Below, piece by piece: positions 8,523 to 16,417 of a DNA stretch of 64,000 nucleotides (positions are counted from its first letter, which is position 1; every line of letters begins with the position of its first letter). Origin of the DNA: DATMER01 sp031390755 (lineage in GTDB: Bacteria > Acidobacteriota > Thermoanaerobaculia > Multivoradales > UBA5704). A program made the position numbers and the translations under genes. Under the pieces are notes generated by a model. It was given only the letters and a program-made list of their open reading frames with translations. It ran no database searches and was not told the origin of the DNA. Where the stretch lies: the NCBI GenBank assembly GCA_031390755.1, contig JANMTS010000109.1, forward strand, positions 1-64,000, given 5' to 3'.

Positions 8523-8531
8523 ACTATCTCC

Positions 8532-9248
8532 TTAACGGGCGAAGAGAGCCGCGAGGCCCAACTTGCCTCCGAGGTAGATCAACCACAACAGAACGACGAT
8601 GACGGTCGAGACGGTCGTGGATACCTTGCCCACGATCTTGAAGCCCAGGGAGAGCAGGATGACGGTCCAGATCGAGAACAGGTCCACGCTGCCGAGCAGG
8701 GCCCTGAGCGTCGCCGAAGCGCCCTCGGGAGCGAAGGCCGCGAGGCTCGATACCAGCACGCCCCCCTGGGTGGCTTCCTCGTAGGTGATCGTCGATCTCC
8801 CCATCAGGATGGGGACGTTGATCAGGGCGGCCAACGCCCCCGGCATGTAGCCGTGCAACGTGACCGCAAGGCAGCGGACATAGTCGACTTCGGAGCCGAA
8901 CATCCGGAGAGCGCCCAGGAAGATCAGGGCGAGAAGGGCATAGACGAGCCCCTGGACGGTCACTCCCAGCGCGGACAGACCGATCTTCGCGCCGGTCGAC
9001 CGGCCCTCGGCGTCCCGGATCATCTCCTCGACCTTCTCCTGGGGTATCTCCATCTTGAAAGAGGAGAGCTGACCCCGGACCATCTCTTCGGGGTCGCTCC
9101 GGATCTGGACCAGGAAGCCCACGGCTCCGCCCAGCAGAAGGAGCACCAGCAGAGGCGCGACCCAGGTGGGACGCGCCTCGATGGACCGGAACGTCTCTCC
9201 AGGTGACAGCAGGACGCCCAGCAGGCGCCCGAAACTCGAATCTTTCAT
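8532..9248 (-). CDS. Yip1-family membrane protein
   Basis: The 238-residue polytopic protein opens with the cytoplasmic sequence LLGVLLSPGETFRSIEARPTW, typical of bacterial Yip1-domain proteins. About five hydrophobic segments follow (VAPLLVLLLLGGAVGFLV, LVYALLALIFLGALRMF, STTVSTVIVVLLWLIYL). It sits between TolC and the adaptor gene of the efflux operon, with gaps of 28 and 9 bp. A role in assembly or regulation of the pump is possible but not shown. The start has GAGGAGGG upstream. Confidence 0.8.
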   Translation of the reverse strand: MKDSSFGRLLGVLLSPGETFRSIEARPTWVAPLLVLLLLGGAVGFLVQIRSDPEEMVRGQLSSFKMEIPQEKVEEMIRDAEGRSTGAKIGLSALGVTVQGLVYALLALIFLGALRMFGSEVDYVRCLAVTLHGYMPGALAALINVPILMGRSTITYEEATQGGVLVSSLAAFAPEGASATLRALLGSVDLFSIWTVILLSLGFKIVGKVSTTVSTVIVVLLWLIYLGGKLGLAALFAR

Positions 9249-9276
9249 CGATGCCCTCCTCGGGCGTCCCGCAGGT

Positions 9277-10950
9277 TCAGCGGCCCAGGGAGAAGTTCCA
9301 ACGGTCGATCGTCGGTTCTTCGTCCGCCACCTCGATCCCCTCCTCGTCCAGCAGGCGCCCGAGGGTGCGCTGGAATTCGGCGAGGGCCGTCCGGTAGCTG
9401 ATGACCGCGTTGACCTCGCGGCTCTGGGCCTGGCTCAGGTCGTCCTGGATCTGGGTGATCTGGAAGCTGGTGGACATGCCGTTCTCGTAGCGCTTCTTCT
9501 CGGCGTCCAGGTTGCGCTCCTGGAACACGCGCGAGGCCTTGGCGGCGTCGATCTGCTTGGCCGCGGTCTCCACCCGCCGCGCGGCCTGCCGCACCTCGGT
9601 GACGACGCTGTTGCGGGCATCGGCCATGGCGGCCTCGGCGCGCTCGAGGTCGAGGTCGGCGATGGCGCGGGCGGCCCGGGCGGCCCGGTTCTGGAGCGGG
9701 AAGCCGAAGATCAGCTCGCCGAACCAGCCCGGGAAGTCGAAGCCCCGGATCTGGCCGAGGGAGTCGCCGTAGGTGCCTGGAATGGTGCCGATGATGCTGC
9801 CGTCGTCTTCATCGCGCAGGATCACGTTGCCGCCGACGCCGGAGTAGTCGTAGCCGACCCGGAGACGGAGGGACGGCAGCTCCTGGTTGCGGGCATAGGC
9901 GGCCTGGATCTTCGCCTGTTCGATGTCGAGCTCCTCCACGAGCAGCTCGGGGCGGCGGTCGAGAGCCTCCGCGATCGCGGCGTCCACGTCGATCGGCACA
10001 TGCTGACTGGTCGGATCGGTGATGGGCCGGATCTCGGTCCCCCAGAGCTCGCCCTGGGGCAGGTTGAGCAGCCGGCGAAGCTCGTCCTCGGCATCTCCCA
10101 CCGCCGACTGGGCGGTGATGATCCCCTCGTCGCGCTCGGCGATGGTGGCTTCGCTCTGCACCAGCTCCAGCGGCGGCATGGTGCCGACGTCGACCTGAAT
10201 GCGGTTGCGCTCGTGCAGATCCTGGGCGAGCTTCAGGCTCTGCTGGGCGACGCCGAGCTGCTGGCGGGCCCCCACCAGATTCCAGTAGGCGTTGATGACC
10301 TGCTGCACGGTGTCGGTCACCTGCCGCTCGAACTCCTGGCTGCTCGCCAGGCTGCGGTTCTGGGCGATCAGGATGTCGTTCTCGTTGGTGGGCTGGCCGA
10401 AACCCTTCAGCAGCTGCTGCGTGAAGACGAAGCCGAAGCTCGAGTCGAAGGCGGGGTTGAGCCGCGAGAACGCGTTGTTGTTCTCCGAGCGTGAATTGGT
10501 CCAGTTGACGGTGAGGTCGCCGCCGGTCAACAGCCGCTGCGTGACACCGAAGTTGAGCCGCTGCAGATTGGACTGCGAGGCCTGAAGCGACGAGGTCGTT
10601 GGAGTCTGGGTGTCCTCGGCATAGGCCGTGCCGCTCAGCAGCAGGTCGTAGATGCCGAGGGTCTGCTGGACGCCCAGCTGGGCGCGCGTGCGGGTGTAGC
10701 GCTGGACGGCGAGGCCGAGGTTCTGCCGCAGGGCGATCTCGACGGCCTCCTCCAGGCTCAGGAGCACGGCGCCGTCCTTGATGTCCACCCCCTGCGGCTC
10801 GACCATGCCTCCGGTGGCTTCGACCCGGCGCGGGCCCGGGGCCTCCTGGGCCGCCAGCGGCCCGGCCAGCAACGAGAGGCCCACGCAGACCGCCATGGCG
10901 CTGCGGATCCCTCTCGACTTCATGCGGTTGTCTCCCAAGCGGTTTGTCAT
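9277..10950 (-). CDS. TolC-family outer-membrane efflux protein
   Basis: Outer-membrane channel of the adjoining MacAB-like pump and first gene of the operon. A signal peptide (AVCVGLSLLAGPLAAQ) is followed by two OEP repeats with long helices: SLEEAVEIALRQNLGLAVQRY near residue 75, then QLGVAQQSLKLAQDLHERNRI and IDAAKASRVFQERNLDAEKKRYENG. Two starts are plausible: ATG 10950 preceded closely by GAGGAG, and ATG 10923 with GGGAG 8 nt upstream, which gives a more compact signal peptide. Length is 557 or 548 residues, slightly long for TolC. Confidence 0.92.
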   Translation of the reverse strand: MTNRLGDNRMKSRGIRSAMAVCVGLSLLAGPLAAQEAPGPRRVEATGGMVEPQGVDIKDGAVLLSLEEAVEIALRQNLGLAVQRYTRTRAQLGVQQTLGIYDLLLSGTAYAEDTQTPTTSSLQASQSNLQRLNFGVTQRLLTGGDLTVNWTNSRSENNNAFSRLNPAFDSSFGFVFTQQLLKGFGQPTNENDILIAQNRSLASSQEFERQVTDTVQQVINAYWNLVGARQQLGVAQQSLKLAQDLHERNRIQVDVGTMPPLELVQSEATIAERDEGIITAQSAVGDAEDELRRLLNLPQGELWGTEIRPITDPTSQHVPIDVDAAIAEALDRRPELLVEELDIEQAKIQAAYARNQELPSLRLRVGYDYSGVGGNVILRDEDDGSIIGTIPGTYGDSLGQIRGFDFPGWFGELIFGFPLQNRAARAARAIADLDLERAEAAMADARNSVVTEVRQAARRVETAAKQIDAAKASRVFQERNLDAEKKRYENGMSTSFQITQIQDDLSQAQSREVNAVISYRTALAEFQRTLGRLLDEEGIEVADEEPTIDRWNFSLGR

Positions 10951-11049
10951 GTGCTCCTCACCAAATGCGGTGGATGATGATGGACAAGGTTCAGGCGGCG
11001 CCGGGCGCCGGCTCATTGTGACGTACGTACGGCGTTTCAAAAGGTTACC

Positions 11050-12051
11050 TCATCCCACGGGCCCGAGGGCCAGCTCGCCCGGATAAAAGCAGGCGGCCCA
11101 GTGCCCCGGCGCGGCCTCGGCCAGCGGCGGGCGCTCCTCGGCGCACCGCGGACGCGCGATCGGGCACCGGGGGTGGAACGCGCAACCCGGCGGCGGCGCG
11201 GTCGGGCTCGGCGGGTCTCCCCGCAGGACGATCCGGTCCCGACGCTGGTTCCTCGGCCTGGGCTCCGGCCGCGGCACGGCCGAGAGCAGGCATACGGTAT
11301 ACGGATGAAGCGCCCGCGAGAACAGGGACATTGCCGGGGCCAGCTCCACGACCCGCCCCAGATAGAGGACGGCCACCCGGTCCGCGAGCCTCTCCACCGC
11401 CGCCATGTCGTGCGAGATGAGCAGCAGAGACAGGCCGAGCCGCTCGCGAAGGCCGGCCAGGAGGTCGAGGATCTGGCCGCGGATCGACACATCCAGCGCC
11501 GACACCGGCTCGTCCGCGACGAGCAGCTCCGGCCCGGCCGCCAGGGCCCGGGCGATGCCGACCCGCTGGCGCTGCCCGCCGGACAGCTCGTGCGGCCGGC
11601 GCTCCGCCAGCTCCGGCCCGAGCCCCACGGCCGCGAGCAGCTCGCGCACCCGCGCCTCGCGGGCGCCGCGGTCGAGCCGCTCGTGGATCTCCAGCGGCTC
11701 GCCCACGATCGCGGCCACCCGCTGGCGCGGGTTGAGTGAGCTCCAGGGGTCCTGGAACACGATCTGGAAGCGCCGGCGCCGGCGGCGCAGCTCGCCCGAG
11801 GACAAGGCCAGAAGATCCTCGCCGTCGAAGCGCACGCTGCCCGCGGTCGGCCGGTCCAGGCGCAGCGCGCAGCGCGCCAGGGTCGACTTGCCGCTCCCTG
11901 ACTCCCCGACCAGGGCCATGCACTCGCCGCGCCGGACCTCCAGGTCGACGCCGTCGACGGCCCGCACCGTGCCCGAGATCCTCCCCAGCAGGCCCCGGCG
12001 GACCGGGAAGTCCTTGCGCAGGCCGGCGAGATCCAGGATCGGCTGGCTCAC
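11050..12051 (-). CDS. Oligopeptide/dipeptide-type ABC transporter ATP-binding protein (OppF/DppF-like)
   Basis: Cytoplasmic ATPase of a peptide or nickel-type ABC transporter. It carries Walker A (GESGSGKST), Q-loop (VFQDPWSSLNPR), signature (LSGGQRQR), Walker B (LLVADEPVSALD), H-loop (LISHDM) and the C-terminal oligo_HPY module (ALHPYTVCLLSAVP), followed by a Cys-containing segment (GCAFHPRCPIARPRC). It starts at GTG 12051, overlapping the stop of the partner ATPase as GTGA. No permease or substrate-binding gene is adjacent; a TolC-family gene follows, separated by about 100 bp. Confidence 0.93.
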   Translation of the reverse strand: MSQPILDLAGLRKDFPVRRGLLGRISGTVRAVDGVDLEVRRGECMALVGESGSGKSTLARCALRLDRPTAGSVRFDGEDLLALSSGELRRRRRRFQIVFQDPWSSLNPRQRVAAIVGEPLEIHERLDRGAREARVRELLAAVGLGPELAERRPHELSGGQRQRVGIARALAAGPELLVADEPVSALDVSIRGQILDLLAGLRERLGLSLLLISHDMAAVERLADRVAVLYLGRVVELAPAMSLFSRALHPYTVCLLSAVPRPEPRPRNQRRDRIVLRGDPPSPTAPPPGCAFHPRCPIARPRCAEERPPLAEAAPGHWAACFYPGELALGPVG

Positions 12052-12926
12052 GGAGCGGTCTCCATGGTCCCCGCAGTCCCCGCAGGTTCCACGGTGGTCC
12101 GGGAGCCGAGCCGCGGCACGAGGGAGAGCAGCTCGCGGGTGCAGGGATGGGCCGGCGCGCGGAACACGTCGACGACCGTGCCCTCTTCGACGATCCGTCC
12201 CGCGTCCATCACGGCCACCCGGTCGCAAGTCCCGGCCACGACGCCGAAGTCGTGGGTGATCAGGAGGATGGAGAGACCGAGCTCGTCCCGGAGCTCCTCC
12301 AGCAGCTCCAGCACCTGGGCCTGGATGGTCACGTCGAGCGCGGTGGTGGGCTCGTCCGCCAGCAGCAGGCTCGGACCGGCGGCGAGCGCCACGGCGAGCA
12401 TGACCCGCTGCTTCTGGCCGCCCGAGAGCTGGTGCGGATAGTCGTCCAGCCGGCGGCGGGCGTCCGCCAGGGCCACCCGCTCCAGCAGCCGCACGGCTTC
12501 GTTGCGGGCCTCGGCGCGGGTGACGGACCGGTGCGCGCGAATCGTCTCCGCGATCTGGAACCCGATCGGCCACACCGGGTCGAGAGCGGTCGACGGCTCC
12601 TGGAAGACCATGCCGATGCGGCCGCCCCGGACCTTGCGCATCTCGCGCTCCGGCAGGCTCAGAAGGTCCACGGCGTTTCCGGCGGTGTCTCCAGTGCCGC
12701 CAGTGCCGCCAGTGCCGCCGGGCGTGTGCAGACGGATGCGGCCGGCGACGCGGGCCGTCGGCGGCATCAGGCGGAGGATGGACAGCGCGGTGAGGCTCTT
12801 GCCCGATCCCGATGCTCCCACGAGCCCGACGATCTCGCCCTGTCGGATCGAGAGCGACACGCCGCGCACCACCGGAGGCCCGGGAGGGAACGACACCTCC
12901 AGCCCGTCGATCTCCAGCAGGGTCAC
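12048..12926 (-). CDS. Oligopeptide/dipeptide-type ABC transporter ATP-binding protein (OppD/DppD-like)
   Basis: Partner ATPase of the preceding gene. Motifs are Walker A (GASGSGKSLT), Q-loop (VFQEPSTALDPVW), signature (LSGGQKQR), Walker B (LLLADEPTTALD), H-loop (LITHDFG) and a C-terminal HPCTRELLSLVP. A Gly/Thr-rich insertion (GGTGGTGGTGDTAG, about residues 71-84), encoded by a 9-bp repeat, interrupts the region between Walker A and Q-loop. It starts at GTG 12926 with GGAGG 4 nt upstream. The two ATPases form a coupled pair but lack their usual membrane partners. Confidence 0.92.
   Translation of the reverse strand: MTLLEIDGLEVSFPPGPPVVRGVSLSIRQGEIVGLVGASGSGKSLTALSILRLMPPTARVAGRIRLHTPGGTGGTGGTGDTAGNAVDLLSLPEREMRKVRGGRIGMVFQEPSTALDPVWPIGFQIAETIRAHRSVTRAEARNEAVRLLERVALADARRRLDDYPHQLSGGQKQRVMLAVALAAGPSLLLADEPTTALDVTIQAQVLELLEELRDELGLSILLITHDFGVVAGTCDRVAVMDAGRIVEEGTVVDVFRAPAHPCTRELLSLVPRLGSRTTVEPAGTAGTMETAP
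12692..12718. repeat. 9-bp tandem micro-repeat (CAGTGCCGC x3)
   Basis: Three perfect copies of CAGTGCCGC lie inside the OppD-like gene and encode Gly-Gly-Thr triplets on the minus strand. The insertion is in frame and lies in a surface-loop region rather than in a catalytic motif. Confidence 0.85.
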
Positions 12927-13008
12927 TCCGCCTCCTGCAGCACATCCGCCATTCGACACCCTCCGAAAAGCCCCCAGGACGGCAGAGTTTAGCAGGTGCG
13001 GGCCGGCC

Positions 13009-13056
13009 CTCACCCGCTGTTTGCCTGCCTGCCGTGGACCCGGCGGGGTGAGGGGG
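13009..13056. repeat. CCCTCACCC/GGGTGAGGG inverted repeat in divergent intergenic region
   Basis: Perfect 9-bp arms (13009-13017 and 13048-13056) flank 30 bp. The same arms end the longer repeats near 5.3 and 57.6 kb. It lies between the divergent OppD-like gene and the cyclase-like gene, about 70 bp before the latter's start. The rest of 12927-13125 shows no gene. Confidence 0.6.
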
Positions 13057-13125
13057 GACGGGACCGTTCGGGCTGTGGTATACGTACCGCTCAAATCCGG
13101 TCTCCATCGCGAGTGGTGCATCACC

Positions 13126-15132
13126 ATGGAATCGACGCCTCTTGTGCAGCTCCTGCAGGGTCCGTTCAACTTTCTGCGTCCGGACATGGAAGAGGTCCGC
13201 CGCCTGGTGCCGGAGCTGCACCGCGCGCTCCCGACGCCCCGCCCCATCTATCTGGAGGACGAGAGCGCCACGCCGATCCACGGCTTTCCCATCCTCTGCT
13301 CGGCGAACATGGACGCTCTCGGCAAGAGCCTCGGGCAGTTCCTGCTCGCCGAGGAAGGCGCGCAGGTGGCCGCCGCCCGCCGCGACACCATCGACCGCAA
13401 GGCCTACGCCCAGTCCTGGGAGCGCTACTGCCTCCAGCTCTCGCGCGCCGTGGAGAACGCCACGATCTCCAGCTACGGCCGCCAGTACCCGGCCGTCTTC
13501 TGGCTCCATCACTCCCTGGAGATCGCGCGCATCCTCAAGGACACGCCGCGGCGCATCCTGCGCATCGACTCCGAGCTGGGGCGCCGGCACGGCGACACCA
13601 TCAAGTTCCGGATCCTCGACCGCTACCTGGACCGCGTCCTGGCCACCACCTACGAGATCGTCCAGAAGGTGGCCGGCGCCACCGAGGAGGTCGAGGAGGA
13701 GCTCTTCCCGCGCCTCCTGACCCGCATGCGCGACAACGTCCTGGTCTTCACCGAGGACTACATCGGCCGCGATCTGGGCGAGCTCACCAGCTATTTCAAC
13801 GGCTCGCTCCACATCGATGGCCGGGACTTCCGGCAGCGCCTCGCCGCGGTGGAAGCCTGGCACGCGGCCCAGCTCCAAACGGACCCGGAGCTGCGCAGCC
13901 TCGCGGCCAACCTGCTGCGCCACGACCTCAAGGGCGACCCGCGCGACCTGCTGATCCGGCCGGGCTACATCTCCCATCTCGCGAGCCACAAGGCGTACAA
14001 CGCCGCGAAGCTGCTGCCTCCCCCGCTGGTCCAGGTGTGGGAGAGCCTGCTGGTCAAGCTCAAGGAGTTCGAGCTCTTCCACAGCTTCCGCAAGAGCCTC
14101 GTGCCGGTCGACATCACCGAGACCACGGTGACGGCGCGCGAGACGCCAGGCAGCCGTTCGGGCGCGGCCCCGGTGCGCCTCTCCTACGCCACGCGGCCGC
14201 TCGACTTCCTGGAGCCCTGGGTGGTGGACCCGCGGGTCGAGCGCTTCGGCATGATCTACGACATCAGCGACTTCTCCCAGACCCTCTCCGTGCTCCACCG
14301 CGCCGGCACCGAGAGCCAGGACGACGCCTTCCGCAAGATGTTCCGCTTCCAGCGGCGCATCAACCGCCTCGCCCTGGCGCACCGGGTGAAGCTCGAGAAG
14401 TACCTGGGCGACGGCGCCTTCTACTCCTGCCGCGAGGCCGTCAAGCTCCTGATCTGCTCGCTCCAGATCCAGCGCCTCTACGACGAGGCGCTGCGCGAGG
14501 GTTTCCCCTTCGACCGCGGCATGCGCATCGCCCTGAACTACGGCGCCTACCGCCTGATCCCCATGGGCACCGGCCGGGCCGGCGAGGGCGAGCGCTACGA
14601 GTTCTTCGGCCCCGGTCTCGTCGAACTGTCGCGCCTGACCACGGGCAAGGGCACGCAGGAGATCGAGGAGGTCAAGACCATGCTGATCAACCAGGGCTTC
14701 TCCCCGGGCCACGTCCACGGCTTCTTCGCGCCGCTCGCCGAGAAGGACGTGGACGTCGTGGACAAGAAGGAGGAGTCCCGGCGCTTCTACGCCTATCTCA
14801 ACCGCAACGGCACCCTGCACAACAACGGTCTCGTGGCGACCGCGCCCTTCATGCAGAGGTTGGAGAAGGAGCTGGGCCTCCGGACGCTGCACCGGGCCAC
14901 CGACGGCGAGCGCGTCTACGTGCTCCTCGATGTCGAGGACGGCGGCGTCGCGGCGACCTTCGGCGTCCGCAAGCTCGGGCACGCCCAGCTCAAGGGATTG
15001 GAGAAGCTGCCCGTCTTCGAGCTGGTGGACGGAGGCGGCCTGGACCCGGCCTCGCACCAGGAGATCCGGAATGAGACGCTGGGGCCGGCGATCGAGCGCG
15101 TGTTCACGAGCGGCAGTCTCAGCAGGAAGTAA
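13126..15132 (+). CDS. Large protein with C-terminal class III nucleotide-cyclase-like domain
   Basis: This 668-residue protein has no membrane segment. The N-terminal 370 residues are helical and unfamiliar. From about residue 375 the sequence follows the plan of class III adenylate/guanylate cyclases: a strand with an Asp (GMIYDISDFSQT), a helix, KYLGDGAFYS resembling the conserved LGDG turn, RIALNYGAYR resembling RIGIHxG, and FFGPGLVELSRL resembling GxxVNxAARL. Several catalytic positions appear to be replaced, so activity is uncertain and it may be a binding or effector domain. ATG 13126 is the best start, in the context CACCATGG. It is divergent from the ABC ATPases and 52 bp upstream of purC. 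Confidence 0.6.
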   Translation: MESTPLVQLLQGPFNFLRPDMEEVRRLVPELHRALPTPRPIYLEDESATPIHGFPILCSANMDALGKSLGQFLLAEEGAQVAAARRDTIDRKAYAQSWERYCLQLSRAVENATISSYGRQYPAVFWLHHSLEIARILKDTPRRILRIDSELGRRHGDTIKFRILDRYLDRVLATTYEIVQKVAGATEEVEEELFPRLLTRMRDNVLVFTEDYIGRDLGELTSYFNGSLHIDGRDFRQRLAAVEAWHAAQLQTDPELRSLAANLLRHDLKGDPRDLLIRPGYISHLASHKAYNAAKLLPPPLVQVWESLLVKLKEFELFHSFRKSLVPVDITETTVTARETPGSRSGAAPVRLSYATRPLDFLEPWVVDPRVERFGMIYDISDFSQTLSVLHRAGTESQDDAFRKMFRFQRRINRLALAHRVKLEKYLGDGAFYSCREAVKLLICSLQIQRLYDEALREGFPFDRGMRIALNYGAYRLIPMGTGRAGEGERYEFFGPGLVELSRLTTGKGTQEIEEVKTMLINQGFSPGHVHGFFAPLAEKDVDVVDKKEESRRFYAYLNRNGTLHNNGLVATAPFMQRLEKELGLRTLHRATDGERVYVLLDVEDGGVAATFGVRKLGHAQLKGLEKLPVFELVDGGGLDPASHQEIRNETLGPAIERVFTSGSLSRK

Positions 15133-15184
15133 GAGCGGAAGCAAGGAGCCGTTCCTAGGGTCGGCCTCTGATATCGTCCCCGCC

Positions 15185-16090
15185 ATGGAATCCGTGCTCT
15201 GGCAAAGCGACCTCCCCGGCTTCGGCCCGCCCCGGCGGGGCAAGGTCCGGGACGTGTACGACCTCGGAGAGACCCTGCTCATCGTCGCCTCGGACCGGCT
15301 GTCCGCCTACGACTTCGTGCTCCAGCCGGGGATCCCGGACAAGGGAAAGATCCTCAACCAGCTCTCGAACTTCTGGTTCGAGAAGCTCGCGGACGTGGTG
15401 CCGAACCACCTGCTCGCCACGGACCCCGCGGACTTCCCCGCAGCTCTCGCGCCGTTCAAGGATGTGCTTCGGGGCCGCTCCGTCCTGGTGCGCCGCGCCA
15501 GGGTGGTGCCGTTCGAGTGCGTGGCCCGCGGCTACCTGGCCGGCAGCGGCTACCGCGAGTACCGGGCCTCGCACACGGTCTGCGGCATTCCGCTGCCCGC
15601 CAATCTGGACCGGGCGAGCCCGCTTCCCCACCCCATCTTCACCCCGGCGACCAAGGCCGCCGAGGGGCACGACGAGAATTGCACCTTCGAGATCGTCGAG
15701 CAGGCCCTGGGCCTGGAGCTGGCCACCCGGCTCCGCGACCTGACGCTCGATCTCTATACGAAGGGGGCCTCGGCGGTCGCCGAGCGCGACCTGATTCTGG
15801 CGGACACGAAGTTCGAGTTCGGGTTCGCTGACGACTCGGACGCCGGAACCCTCCTCCTGATCGACGAGGTGATGACGCCGGATTCGTCGCGCTACTGGGA
15901 CGTCAAGCGCTGGGTCCCCGGCGAAGAGCCGGCCTCGTTCGACAAGCAGTACGTGCGGAACTGGCTGGACGATTCCGGCTGGGACCACCAGTCTCCCCCG
16001 CCCGTCCTGCCCGAGGAGGTGGTGAGGGGAACCCGCGAGCGCTACATCGAGGCGTTCCGGAAGATCACGGGGCGGGAGCCGGAGCTGTAA
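15185..16090 (+). CDS. purC: Phosphoribosylaminoimidazole-succinocarboxamide synthase
   Basis: SAICAR synthetase joins CAIR and aspartate with ATP in de novo purine synthesis. The 301-residue protein carries the family's nucleotide-binding start (GKVRDVYDLGETLLIVASDRLSAYD), the central VPFECVARGYLAGSG, and the conserved LILADTKFEFGF and LIDEVMTPDSSRYW near residues 200 and 225. Length matches the longer bacterial/yeast type. It ends at a perfect inverted repeat (16091-16172). No other purine genes are nearby. Confidence 0.97.
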   Translation: MESVLWQSDLPGFGPPRRGKVRDVYDLGETLLIVASDRLSAYDFVLQPGIPDKGKILNQLSNFWFEKLADVVPNHLLATDPADFPAALAPFKDVLRGRSVLVRRARVVPFECVARGYLAGSGYREYRASHTVCGIPLPANLDRASPLPHPIFTPATKAAEGHDENCTFEIVEQALGLELATRLRDLTLDLYTKGASAVAERDLILADTKFEFGFADDSDAGTLLLIDEVMTPDSSRYWDVKRWVPGEEPASFDKQYVRNWLDDSGWDHQSPPPVLPEEVVRGTRERYIEAFRKITGREPEL

Positions 16091-16172
16091 GAGGGTGTTT
16101 GGAAAGGCTGGGGCCGGGGGTGAGGGCCGCAGGCCTCAGACGCCCGAGGAACGGGACTTTCCAAACACCCTC
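16091..16172. repeat. 16-bp perfect inverted repeat between purC and a convergent small gene
   Basis: Arms GAGGGTGTTTGGAAAG (16091-16106) and its exact complement (16157-16172) flank 50 bp that include a GGGGGTGAGGG module. The left arm starts immediately after the purC stop. The right arm lies inside the 3' end of the convergent small gene, where it encodes RVFGKS. It may act as a bidirectional terminator, although the T-tracts are weak, or it may be a small inserted element. Confidence 0.7.
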
Positions 16173-16330
16173 TTGATCTCGTCCTGGGAGACGACTCGCC
16201 CCTCGTTCGCCGCCTGAAGCCCGATCGCGATTTTTTGACGCACATAGAGCTCATAGAGAAGCTCATCCCAGGTGGCGTGATCAGGCAGACGCTCAATCAC
16301 CTGCAGCGCTTCCTCCTTGACCGTACTCAA
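16136..16330 (-). CDS. Small antitoxin-like protein of unknown partner
   Basis: The 64-residue protein (begins MSTVKEEALQVIERLPD, then ATWDELLYELYVRQKIAIGL) has the Pro-Asp-x-Ala-Thr-Trp-x-x-Leu plan of a common family of short proteins that often occur as antitoxin-like genes. The start is TTG 16330 with an excellent AAGGAGG 5 nt upstream. No toxin gene adjoins it: upstream lies a repeat array and downstream a convergent purC. Its last 12 residues are partly encoded by the inverted repeat, so the natural C-terminus may have been replaced. Confidence 0.6.
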   Translation of the reverse strand: MSTVKEEALQVIERLPDHATWDELLYELYVRQKIAIGLQAANEGRVVSQDEIKRVFGKSRSSGV

Positions 16331-16417
16331 CCGATCCTCCTTGTCACCGTCCCTCCATCAGCCTCAATCTTACCAGCCCGAAGCGGCTCCATGCAGGAGG
16401 CCGAGTCCATGGATTCT

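Noticed and set aside
11050..15282. A 1410-codon minus-strand frame reaching antisense across the cyclase-like gene
   Set aside because: Only the 11050-12051 part has family motifs. The upstream part is the shadow of the plus-strand gene and of the OppD-like gene.
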